Assembly: GCA_029379385.1 (NCBI GenBank)
Contig: CM055606.1
Location: 930,001 to 994,000, forward strand
Direction of reading: 5' to 3'
DNA length: 64,000 nt
Origin: Quillaja saponaria
Lineage: Eukaryota > Streptophyta > Magnoliopsida > Fabales > Quillajaceae
In this document: piece after piece, positions 25,277 through 37,034 of the stretch
Layout: every line of letters starts with the position of its first letter
Position numbering within the stretch: position 1 is the stretch's first letter
The notes under the pieces: generated by a model
What the model was told of the DNA's origin: nothing
Database searches by the model: none
The model's input: the letters and a program-made list of their open reading frames with translations, nothing else
Made by a program: the position numbers and the translations under genes

Positions 25277-28200
25277 CAAAACAATATAACCAATTCTGGT
25301 ATAACATTATAGATAACAAAATCATCACTGGGTCTAATTCCATGCTTTATGCTAGTGAACCTGTATAAGAGTTGGTTTCATAGTAGATACATCTAATCTT
25401 CCTGTTTAGTTTAGTACTCTCAACAAGTCCCTGCAAGCATTAATAATTGCACAATATAGATGTGTACGAGAATCTGTTCTACTCTCAACAAGTTCCACTT
25501 TCTTTGAACAACTAAGTTCAAATTACACATCCATAAGTATACGTACTTCAATGATTTCTAAATTATTAAGAGGAAGACTCACCCGAGTTTAATTTAAATC
25601 ATTCTAATGGTAAAAATTACATCAAATAGACCCCGGTGATGGGCTTAAGCATGCATGAAAAGCCTGGTTTTGGGCTTGAATTTGCATCGACGAGGTGACA
25701 TGAAGGAAGTATTCATACCCGAAAACTCTATCTATAAAAAATTATAAGTTCTATATGTTACTCACCCTCATTCAGTCTACATAACAATGCTCTTCATTAT
25801 TGAGCAATATTTGAATTTGATTATGGATGTTTAAAAGTTGACTGAAAAAAAAAAAAAAAAAAAAAAAAAACTTTGAATGAACATGATGATGTTTAGCAAG
25901 TCAGACACACCACTTGTATTTGTTCTTAGTCTAATGGTCTCTGGTTCGTGTTTGAAAAGCAAAGCATTTAAGTCATTGTCAACAAGTTAATGGATGGCAT
26001 GCAGAAATGGAATTCTAATTTTCTAAAAGTGTATGTACTCAGGTCAAAATTTTCAGGCAACTCTAATGCATCCATCTAATCTTTGTTATTTCCTTCTAGA
26101 AAATTACACTGTAAATTCAACATCCATTTTGTTGAATGGTATGAGATTTTTTACAAACCGAATAAATTCAAAATGAAATTAGAGTGAGATAAATCATGTT
26201 GTCACGTCTATCAACATCTTATATTAGACACATTTAGAACGACCAGTATATGTGTAACGCGTTTGTTGGGTAGAACTGAACAAGTTGGCTCTGTGCTGTT
26301 AAGAAAAAGTACAAAAAAGATATCTTACATAATGGATATGGCCATTATACAAGACTTGAAACAAGCACAATGTGATGTGATCATGTGAGTTGGAAGGTCA
26401 ATGGTCAACAAATTTAAGTAATCTAGTTTGCACGTGTGGGATGAAAGCTATATGCTGTTCACTTCATGTAGAAGAAGACAAGAAACACAGCCAATTGGTC
26501 TACAATTTTGAACACGTTTGTTAGAGATGATCATCATGATCATGGTGGGTTTGGCCAAGCAAAAAGTTGCTAAAATTGTTTACAATTTTCTCTATTTAAT
26601 TAAATTATATAAAATTAATAGTTTTGGATCCATCACTTACATTAATACAAAGGTGTATGGAAGTTTAAGAAGAAGAAAAGTATAAGATAGGCTGTATTCG
26701 GATTATAAAAAAATTATAGTTTTGGATCAGATTTTTGTAATAAAATCAGATTGGATTAACTACTGATTGAGATTGGTCTTCACTAGATCTCATTCATTAG
26801 CATTCCTACTGTGAATTATACATATGACGAGAAACTATGTCGAAATATCCGTATTATGAAATTATCAATACCCTATAAAGTTCACAAATTAAATTACCTA
26901 CCAAGTAAGATGTGAAATTTGACCAAATAGTTTTGTTGAGGGACTATGCACACTTTCATTAATTAATTAATCTCAATTTATGATTAGATTTCATGTAATT
27001 GACTTGGTGGATAAAGAATATGTGTTCTATTCATTAATTTCAGAGACTGACCCACAGCTAACTATGTTAGTTTGGACCAAAATAATTACTAGTAAACTAT
27101 ATAATATAAAAGATAAAGATAAGACAACAATATATCTAATACATATACAAAATGCTTATATTATTCAATTGAAATACCAAATAAAAAGAAATAAGACACT
27201 TTTTGGTTACAAAAGAAAGAAAGAAATGTAATTCTATTTTCATATGTACTCGTGGAAAGACGAAAAGCAGAAGATGCCTTCTAGCACAGCTTCAGAAATC
27301 AGAGGGATATTATTTTTAATTTAGGAAAGTATATGCCGACTAATTTGATTTACAAGAAGGATTAGTTTGACACGCATATATAGAACCATGCATTATTAGT
27401 ATAATATTGATTTTTCTTTTTCTTTTTTGTTAAAAAGGTATTAAATAATTATTTCTTTTTATAAAAAAATTGTACAAATATTAATAACACTTCTCATATA
27501 ATTTATTATTATAATTCTTATTTAGTTAAATCTTTATACAATCCATACACTTTTCAATTTAGTTTTGATTAATTAATATAGCTAAAGTTTTAAAAATAAA
27601 CTCAAATTGCAAAGAAGTAATTAAGATTAACGTGGTTTCCTTATTTCCAACCAAAAAGTGTGTGTGTGTTTTTTGCAAGTTCGGTATTATTTATTAACTA
27701 GTTTTTATTTTTTTAAAGAAAATATTTAAGAATGATGCATGTAAACCATTTATTTTTGAATAGTTAAGATTAACGTACTTTGTTCAATAGAAATTTTTAG
27801 GTGAAATATTTATTTGAGAGATGATATGATAGTTTCTACAAATGTATAAATATTCGCACAAACATATAAATAATCACATTGTAAAATATTTGAACTTGTA
27901 ATTAAAACTCAATATTTTAGTCCAACCAGTTAAAATAAGACTTCATTGATAAAATTTGTACAATTTTTTTTAAAAAAGAAAGAAAGAAAGAAAGAAAGAA
28001 GCCTAATAAATTTCTAGTAAAAAAATAATATAATTTATAGTGATCTGCTAACAAAAGGAAGAAACTTATTCATTTAAATGAAAGCTTCACAAACTAGCCA
28101 GGGTGACATTTTTTTCTTTTCTTCTATGGTAGGAAGATGATGACAAGAACAACCCAACAAACTAGACCACCTATATATCTCTCATCTACAATATCATATT

Positions 28201-30791
28201 GCACTTCCCAAATTTGACAAACATATATAGTCTTACATTTTTTGGGTACTAATAGCTAGTAAATAGTCCTACTTTGACTTGGATTTGTTTGAAACACATC
28301 TACACAGTAGATTAATTTTAGGGTGACCTTCAAACAAAATAGGTAATGAGTGGGACATACTACATGGTTAGCACAAAACCTAATCCAAGAAAATGACGGA
28401 AGGCATGGCGCGTGTGTCTTTATGCACCTTAGCTTTTGGTCTTGTTCAACAATGGCTAATTTATAAAATTTTGAATTTGATTAAAATCTTTGAAAATGAG
28501 AGTGACAATTAAAGACTTAATTAGTTTGTAAATGATATTCAACTATCTGCACAAATTTATTTGCCTTAATTAGTCTAGAGAGAGAGAGAGAGACAGAGAT
28601 CCTCTCCTTAACTATAAAAAATATATTTTTTTTTTGTGTGTGTGAAGGAATTCAACAACTCTTGAGGGAGACACATCTTATTTCTTTGACTACCATCTTA
28701 TAGAGTATGCTGATACACAAACTTGATCTTTGAAGTCTTATTGATTTATGGATTTTTTTTAGTATTGTTGGACATTACGTGTGTACTTTGTATCTTGGAT
28801 TAGGTTACATCCGTTAGAGATTGTGTCTAGTTAATTTATTTCAATTCCATTTTATCAATAAAATTTCTTTAAAAAAACCCTAAGCAGGTAAAAAATTAGA
28901 TTGTAGTTTACAACTTTGACAATTCAATAAATCTTTATCAAAAGTTGAATAGACTAGTATTTACATAACAATTTTTTGAGTGAAACCATGAAATTAAAAA
29001 ATGAGAGTAAAATTTTCATCAAGTAAAGATAGTTTTATTGAAAAAAATAATAATAAGTTATATTTTACTTTTGAAGGAAGCAAAATATTTTTAGAAATAA
29101 GTCATACTTTTTAAACTTTTCTTCCATTGAATACCTACTACCTTGTTATGTACATTTTGTATCAATTTTACACATTATTTATATGAGTATTAAAGAAAAT
29201 TATATATTTAGGACTTTCTTGGAATGAACATATTTAAAGTAAAGCTTAACATTTTTCTAAAACTATAATACGACTTTTGTTCCTTTCAATTAAATATAAT
29301 TATTTCTTATGAAGATTTTTTACTCCCCAAGTCTCTTGAGATTTTGCTACCAGGCCAATTTCTTGAGATTAAAGAATGCATATTTTTATGCCTATAAATT
29401 ATAATACATAGTTAATGTTCATTTTATTTAGAGACTTTATTCTCTTAAACTTCTATCATGTTTTTTTTTTTTTTTTTTTTTAAATTCTCTATCTAATTAG
29501 GCAAAAACAAAACTAACAATTAAATTTATGCTAAATTACAATGGTTGTTTGGTTATTTTCAAAATTCTCTCTTTTTTTTTTTTTTTTTATCCGTAGGAGA
29601 CTTGTTGAATCCATGAGCTATACAATGAGAGATAACTCTATACCTTTTTCATAAACTCTTCTCATTCAAGGTGAAAACTAGATTCAATCCTTCCCAGGAC
29701 ACTTTATATCAATTGAAATAACTGACACCATTTTAAAGTATTAATATTTCTTTCTTTTAGATTAATTTCAATCCAACTCATTGTGTTATGTTGCAAGAAA
29801 TTGTTAGTGCTCTTAATGCTTTGTAAAGGAGATGTGTGAGAGGAAAAAACTAGATGAAAAAATAAAACAAAAATATTTAATATAACTCTTAACTTCTAAC
29901 TTGCTTGCTTTTATCATTTTTTTTAATAGTAATAAAAATTGATAAAAATGGACGAGATAAAGAAAAGAAGCATAAATATTAACATTGTTTTTTCACCTAA
30001 ATAATTATAACTCTGTAGGATCCTATGTGTTAATGACTATTTGATAAATGTTGATGTCTCTTATCCCAAATCAAAATTAAAATTTGATTACTTGATTTAT
30101 TCTAACAAATTTTTCTATTGATTTAACGGTATTAAAGTGGTGTCAAAATTAATTTACACATAATTTATTTAATATATATTTTTAATTCGATTATAGACAA
30201 TTCATCCAAACCGAAACTAAAAAATTTTACTTTCTGACCACACCATAAGATTCATCCAATGATTTTTTATTTTTGCCCCTCTATTTCTAGGAAAAAAAAG
30301 AAAGAAAAACAATGTTTTCTCTTTTTGGAGTCGTTAGGTCAAACTCAAAACTTGGGAGGCAATATTTCTCAAACCGGTCAGTAAGGGCGGCTCAACCGCC
30401 CCTTCCTTCCAATTTTCTAAAACCCAGGGAGATTCTTCACTCTGAAAAAACAGTCCTAATATTCCTAAACAAATCCTGTTAAGCAACATTTATTGATTAG
30501 TTTATTCATTAAATTCTCTAACAAACTTTAGAAAAATTGAACTAGGAAAACTAAGAACCTGTGTTCAAAGTTCTGTTTTGTTTTTCAAAGTTTTTTTTTT
30601 TTTTGGTATAAACAGGCAGTACTACATTTGAATTAGAAACATCCAAATAGTACATTCAGCTTTATCAATATTTTAGAACCCACTTAAGCTTTCTTCCTTG
30701 ATTTTAATGGAATCATATAATCTTTGAATTTTGGCAAACAACTAAGAGGTGGAGAAGAAATAAGAAGAAAATCATTGTTTTAGGAATATAA
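25277..30791. other. Long gene-poor interval upstream of the receptor kinase
   Basis: AT-rich DNA with simple repeats: A-run 25845-25870, (GAAA)n about 27974-28000, (GA)n about 28577-28598, T-runs near 29461 and 29573. A 26980-27231 open frame shows no conserved features. The last few hundred bases, GC-richer around 30360-30430, are presumably the kinase promoter and 5' untranslated region. Nothing else supportable. Confidence 0.45.
27974..28000. repeat. (GAAA)n microsatellite
   Basis: About six to seven copies of GAAA in a row, in intergenic DNA. Confidence 0.9.
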
Positions 30792-33700
30792 ATGTCAGAA
30801 GAGGAAACAGATTTGTGGCGATTCTCGTTAATCATTTTCTGGGTTCTGATTTCAGGTAATTACCCAAAACTTTCATTCCTAATTTGATTTGTAATCTCTT
30901 TCTTTCAGTTTCTCAATTCCCACATTACAAAATCAATGATTCTTGCAAGAAAGGAAAAACCCAATAAAAAAAGTTTCCATTTTTGCATATATGTTTGATG
31001 GCAGCAAGAAACCCATCATCATTACGTGAATATAATTCAACCTTGTGACATCTCATGCTTGTTTAGATTCAGTAAAAAATTCATGGGTTTTTATTTTTCT
31101 TTTCTGTTCTTTTTGGGTTTGTCGAGGATGATTCTGTCTGTGAAGTTATTGTTTAATTGTTCGCATTTTACGAGGCTGATTTTGTTTATGTTATTATTTT
31201 TTACAGTAACAGTTGTCGCCGGAGATTCTCTGTCTCTGGACACAGACAGAGAAGTTCTGTTAAAACTGAAAGCACAGCCTCAACAAAACGAATCATGTAA
31301 ACTTGGGAAACTATTCAGAATGGAACAAGCAGAGCTCAAATCCTTGTGAATGGTGTGGAATCACTTGTAGCTCCGGCAACGGGACGGCGAAAAGGGTCAT
31401 CGGTATTGACCTCTCTGACTGTAATCTTTCCGGTGAAATATTCCAAAACTTCTCGGAGCTCACTGAACTAACCAGCCTTGATCTATCAAAGAACACATTT
31501 GGGGGTTTGGTTCCACCGGATTTAAGCCGATGCCAAAAGCTTGTTTATCTCAATCTTTCACATAATATTCTTGTAGGGGAGGTGAACTTAACTGGGTTGA
31601 GTAGCTTGGTGACCCTGGACTTGTCTGTTAATAGGATTCGTGGGGAAGTTGGGTTTAATTTTCCTGCAATATGTGACAATTTGGTCACTTTGAATATTTC
31701 AGGGAATAACTTTACTGGTAGGATTGATAATTGCTTTGATCAGTGTCGGAAATTGCAGTACTTGGATTTGAGCTCTAACAATTTCAGTGGGGATATATGG
31801 ACGGGGTTTGTGAGACTTAGAGAGTTTTCTGTTTCTGAAAACTATCTCAGTGGGTCTATTCCAAGTTCTGTTTTCAAAGACAATTGTAGTCTTGAAGTTT
31901 TAGACATATCAGAAAATGGGTTTAGTGGAGAGGTTCCTAATGAGGTTTCTAATTGCAGGAATTTGTTAAATTTGAATCTTAGGAGCAATTATTTCACTGG
32001 GAAAATTCCCCTTGAGATGGGATCGATTTCGAGCCTGGAAGCACTGTACTTGGGGAACAACAGCTTTTCAAGTGAAATTCCGGAGACCCTTGTGAACTTG
32101 AGCAGGTTGACATTCTTGGATTTGACCAGAAACCAATTTAGTGGAGATATACAAGAGACTTTTGGGAGATTGACCCAGGTGAAGTTCCTTTTATTGCATT
32201 CAAATAATTATACTGGGGGAATTTATTCATCAGGAATTCTCAAGCTGCCGAACATTTTGCGGTTAGACCTTAGCAGCAACAAATTTGCAGGTCCATTACC
32301 AGTTGAAATCTCTCAAATGTCAAGTTTGAAGTTCTTAATGTTAGCCAAGAATCAGTTCACCGGAACTATTCCACCTGAATTTGGATACTTGCCTCGCCTG
32401 CAAGCACTTGACCTCTCCTCCAACGGGTTAACTGGGTCAATCCCACCAAGCTTGGGGAACTTGACCGCTCTCTTATGGCTGATGCTTGCGAACAATTCAT
32501 TAACTGGGGAAATTCCACGTGAATTAGGAAACTGTTCAAGCTTGTTATGGTTAAATCTTGCAAACAACAAGCTTTCTGGAAAGTTCCCTTCTGAGTTGAC
32601 AAACATTGGAAGGAATGCCATGGCAACATTTGAAGCAAACAGGAAACGTGACCATGTTACCGCTGCTTCTGGTGAGTGCTTGGCAATGAAGAGATGGATA
32701 CCTGCAGACTACCCTCCATTCAGTTTTGCGTATACCATCCTTACAAGCAAGAGTTGCAGAAGCCTTTGGGATAGGTTGCTTAAAGGGTATGGTCTGTTCC
32801 CAATTTGTGCATCAGGATCATCTGTCCGATCATTTCAGATCTCTGGTTATGTTCAGCTTAGCGGGAATAAGCTCACGGGTGAGATTCCTTCTGATATTGG
32901 CAATATGCAGAATTTCAGTTTGTTGCATTTGGGCATCAATGAATTCCAAGGGAAACTTCCTCCTGAGATTGGAAGGATGCCGCTTGGGGTTTTGAATTTA
33001 ACTCGGAACAAGTTTTCAGGTGAAATTCCAATGGAAATTGGGAACATAAAATGTCTGCAGAATCTTGATTTGTCTTTCAACAATTTTTCTGGGATGTTTC
33101 CAGCAAGCTTAGGAAAGTTGGCTGAGCTGAGCAAGTTCAATATCTCATACAATCCGTTGATCACTGGTGTAATTCCATCAACTGGGCAATTAGCTACTTT
33201 TGAGAAAGGATCCTATTTGGGAAACCCCAACTTGCACCTCCCAAACTTCATTGATAACACAGATAAGTTTCATAAAAGTAAGACTTCAAATAAAGATCCC
33301 GGAAAGGCAACAAAATTTGCTGCATTTATTGTGTTCATTGCTCTAACACTGGCTTTCTTGATATTTGGAGCTTTGTCTCTCATAGTCTGCTTATTAGTGA
33401 AAAGTCCAGCAAATGCACCTGGATGTCTCTTGGAAAATGCAAAACATCCACATGATTTGACATCAACTTCAGGAAGTTCCTCACAATGGTTATCAGATAC
33501 TATTAAGGTCATTCGTTTGGACAAGGCAGCTTTCACACATGCTGACATTTTGACTGCTACTAGGAATTTTTCAGCAGGGAGAATAATTGGGAAAGGAGGA
33601 TTTGGAACAGTGTACAGAGGAGTATTACCTGATGGGAGACAAGTTGCTGTGAAGAAGCTCCAAAGAGAAGGAATTGAGGGTGAGAAGGAATTCCGAGCTG

Positions 33701-34452
33701 AAATGGAGGTACTGAGTGGCAATAGTTTTGGCTGGCCACATCCAAACCTTGTCACACTCTATGGTTGGTGTCTGAATGGATCGGAGAAAATACTGGTTTA
33801 TGAGTACATGGAAGGTGGAAGCTTGGAGGATCTTGTATCTGATAGAATAAAGTTCACATGGAGGAGGCGAATTGATGTGGCAATTGATGTAGCGCGTGCT
33901 CTAGTTTATCTACATCATGAATGCTACCCTTCAATCGTGCACCGAGATGTGAAAGCTAGCAATGTCCTGCTTGATAAAGATGGGAAGGCAAGAGTCACAG
34001 ACTTTGGCCTTGCTAGAGTTGTTGATGCTGGGGATAGCCATGTAAGCACAATGGTAGCCGGAACAGTAGGTTATGTTGCACCAGAATATGGGCAGACATG
34101 GCAAGCTACTACAAAAGGTGATGTCTATAGTTTTGGGGTGCTAGCAATGGAGCTAGCAACAGGGAGGCGAGCAGTGGATGGAGGTGAAGAGTGTTTGTTG
34201 GAATGGGCAAGGCGAGTCATGGGTTATGGCAGACATGGTTTGAGTAGTACTGTAACACCGGTTGTGCTGATGGGATCTGGTCTAGCTGAGGGGGCAGAGG
34301 AGATGTGTGAATTGCTAAGGATTGGAGTGAAGTGCACAGCTGAAGCACCACAAGCTAGGCCAAACATGAAGGAGGTCCTAGCTATGCTGATCAGGATATC
34401 TAGCACCAGGGATGATTTAACTTATGAGCCTCTCCTCACTCATTATGTTTAA
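30792..34452 (+). CDS. NILR1: LRR receptor-like kinase, NILR1/At1g74360 type; one-base insertion near the N-terminus
   Basis: Exon 1 (30792-30855, MSEEETDLWRFSLIIFWVLIS) splices in phase 1 to exon 2 (31207-34452) and supplies the signal peptide ending VTVVAGDS. Corrected length is about 1102 residues. The order is: N-terminal cap with CEWCGITC, about 20 LRRs of the LDLSxNxFSGxIP type, an island near 32680-32860 (CLAMKRWIPADYPPF, KSCRSLWDRLLKGYG), further LRRs, one membrane segment at residues ~724-751, then a kinase with GKGGFGTVYRG, VAVKK, HRDVKASN and DFGLAR, all catalytic residues present. It is a plasma-membrane receptor kinase. The Arabidopsis orthologue NILR1 mediates immune responses to nematodes; the ligand here is inference. 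An extra base at about 31296 breaks the frame between TDREVLLKLKA and LGNYSEWNKQSS. The rest is intact for 1049 codons, which argues for sequence error. Confidence 0.9.
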
Positions 34453-37034
34453 GATTCAATTCAAAATTTGAAGATAATGTTCATAGTCAAAGCTGTAATA
34501 TAATTTGCATAGAAAAATATGTCCAATACACACACACTTTACTCCAATGATTCTTCTGTACACAAGAGAGTCATCATTCATTATGTTGAAGAAGTTGCTC
34601 AATTTTGGTCACTGACACTGGAATTCTTTTTCAATTTCCTTACGAATCTGTAACATTTGCAATATTTCCTTTAAGCAAACTGGAGGAGAGAAAACAAGAA
34701 AATCTTGTTTGGGAATGTAGCTAGTGGTTTTAGTCTGCAAAAAATTTCTTTCTGCAATTAGTGCAGAGTTTATCTAATGGCCTGAGTGCTTCATAAAGTC
34801 ATCAATGAAACATTTCTTTGAAATAAATCCTCCTATGCAAGGAAAGCCTAGAGTTTAAGTAGTTGTACATTTGAATTCCAGTTTGGTTCCATTTTTACTG
34901 GGTAAAACTGGATTGAAAGCATTATGCCACCAGTGAACCAAATGAAATATTCAGATCCAGCTCTTTTGAGTAAGGAAGCAATTATCTTTTAGTTTTTACC
35001 TAAAAAAGTTATCTATTATATTTGATTTTTGGGTACATAAACTTCCACTTCCTATTAATATAAAAAGATTTAAACTAAAAGAATCAAACCCATCTTTTAA
35101 CCATTCTTTTCATCCGTATTTACCAATGTTGCTATAGCAATTACTCTGTATATATAATTTTTTTCTCTGGCACCGATAATTGTTTAATAAGATGTGGCTC
35201 CATATTTTTCACCTAAAAACCCACTCTTTTTTGTATTAGCTATAGATGTTCCTATACCCAAAAGAACGTAGATACATCCTATTGGTATTAGCATAAACAA
35301 GAAATGCACAAATATATGAAAAAAGGAATATTTATATTTATTTTATGATAAGAAAAAAGAATTTTTAACCACTTAGAAAAAGCAAATTGAAGAAGAAAAC
35401 GAGAAAGAAAATAACTTCATTAGGCATGTATTGACAGCAAAATTGGCATGCTAGTACTTTAAGAGCATCTAGTACAGTAGTACTCTCATGCTCCTTTGAG
35501 CTTGAAAGAAATGGCATTGGAAAATTTACCAAAATAGCCCTTCAAACTTTGCTCTGGTGACAATTCTACCCAAGAATGATGGCAAAAATTGATGCTCTGT
35601 TGTAGAGCCCTGTCCAACAAACTGTCATTTTGCCATTGCCACCCCCTGTCTCACTCTCACAATGGAATTTCCATTATCGTGTTTATTATTTTGGATTCTG
35701 ATTGTGAGTAAAACTGACTTGTTGTCATAGTACAGGGTAGAGAAGAAAAAATCAGGTTACCCCTCTGGGTGAGTCTTCTGCTCGTCTTCAACTGGGGTAA
35801 GCAATGCCCAAATTTTATCCTTCATATATTTCTTTTCCAATTATTTCTTGCTTATTGTAGCTCAAAAATTATGTAACTGATAGACTCTGTTTGGTTTTTT
35901 ACTTTCTGATATATATATGTAACTTCTATCCATTTGTTTACACTTCAGACATAAAAGTTATGGGTTTTGCTTCTAATTTTGTTTTATTCAAACTTATAGA
36001 ATTTTACTGCAGATTTACTTTCTGGGAAAAAGTTATCTCACTATAATCCCTTATTATGAGTAAATTCACTTTCTATGAGAAATAATTTGGGGTTGTGTTT
36101 GACTCTTGCATTCTATTGGATTCATAGATATTGTCTGGAATCTGGATGATGAGTAAATTGAAATGGCCTTTGCCAGGCATTCTGGTTTCTACTACCAATG
36201 CCATTTTATTGAATGGTTGGCTGCCATTCTTGCATTCTGGTTACTTTGATCACTTGTGATTAAAATTCACTTTCTAGGAGAAATAATCTTTGGTGTTTTT
36301 GTTAGATTCTTGCCCTTTCATGATTTCACGGTTAGATTCTTTCCCTTTCATGATTTCACGGTTATTTGTTTTGATGTTGAAGTAAACTCAAATACGCAGT
36401 TGGCCAGTCCCTTGCATTGTGATTTTTAGTAACTATGGCATTTTTTGATTCGTTTGCTGGGATCATAAAAATAACTACATGTCAAAAAGCAAAAAACAAT
36501 AAAATGTTGCTTCTTTCTAAAAAAAAAAAAAAAAATTTAAATTGCTTATAATGCTAACCTAATATAATCTTTACGTTTAACATGGACTTGTCCATAAGAT
36601 GGCTCAATTTGTCTTTTTTTTTTTTTTTCATTTAAGAGTGTAGACATTGAGTCATGATTATCAAGTCAGAATTAAAAACCTTTATATATAAATTTCATCT
36701 GATCACTATTTATTATTTGTTAGATGGATGCTACAGAGCTTGTATACTGACTTGACTTACTTTTATGTTGTTTGAAAATATTAGTATCCGTTGCAACTTA
36801 ACTGCTTCGTTGCTTCAAGGTTTCTGTATATGCATCCCATTAAATTTTGGAAACATGCTGCAAATGCATATCAGTCAGGTTGTTCTACACCTCTTGCTTG
36901 AATCTTTTTTTATTGGTGTAATATTACTTTCTTTGTTTTTGCTAATGTTGGTGATATATTACTGACTATTATATGTACTGGTGTAGTGAAATTCAAGACA
37001 AAGTTATTATCAAGAAAACTATTAAAATCATAAA
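34453..37034. other. Interval between kinase and zinc-finger gene, with likely 5' UTR exon
   Basis: The first part is kinase 3' flank. From about 35560 to 35800 the sequence is balanced and ends in a good donor (actgggg|gtaagcaatg at about 35798), suggesting a non-coding first exon of the zinc-finger gene. A perfect-but-one 30 bp tandem duplication lies at 36301-36360. A-run near 36520 and T-run near 36616. Confidence 0.4.
36301..36360. repeat. 30 bp tandem duplication
   Basis: Two adjacent 30-base copies (36301-36330, 36331-36360) differing by one base, in an intron or leader of the zinc-finger gene. Confidence 0.9.

Noticed and set aside
26980..27231. 83-codon open frame
   Set aside because: No motif, skewed Ile/Lys/Tyr composition typical of AT-rich non-coding DNA.
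32352..33755. Long minus-strand open frames under the receptor kinase
   Set aside because: Mirror frames of LRR and kinase coding sequence; no independent support.
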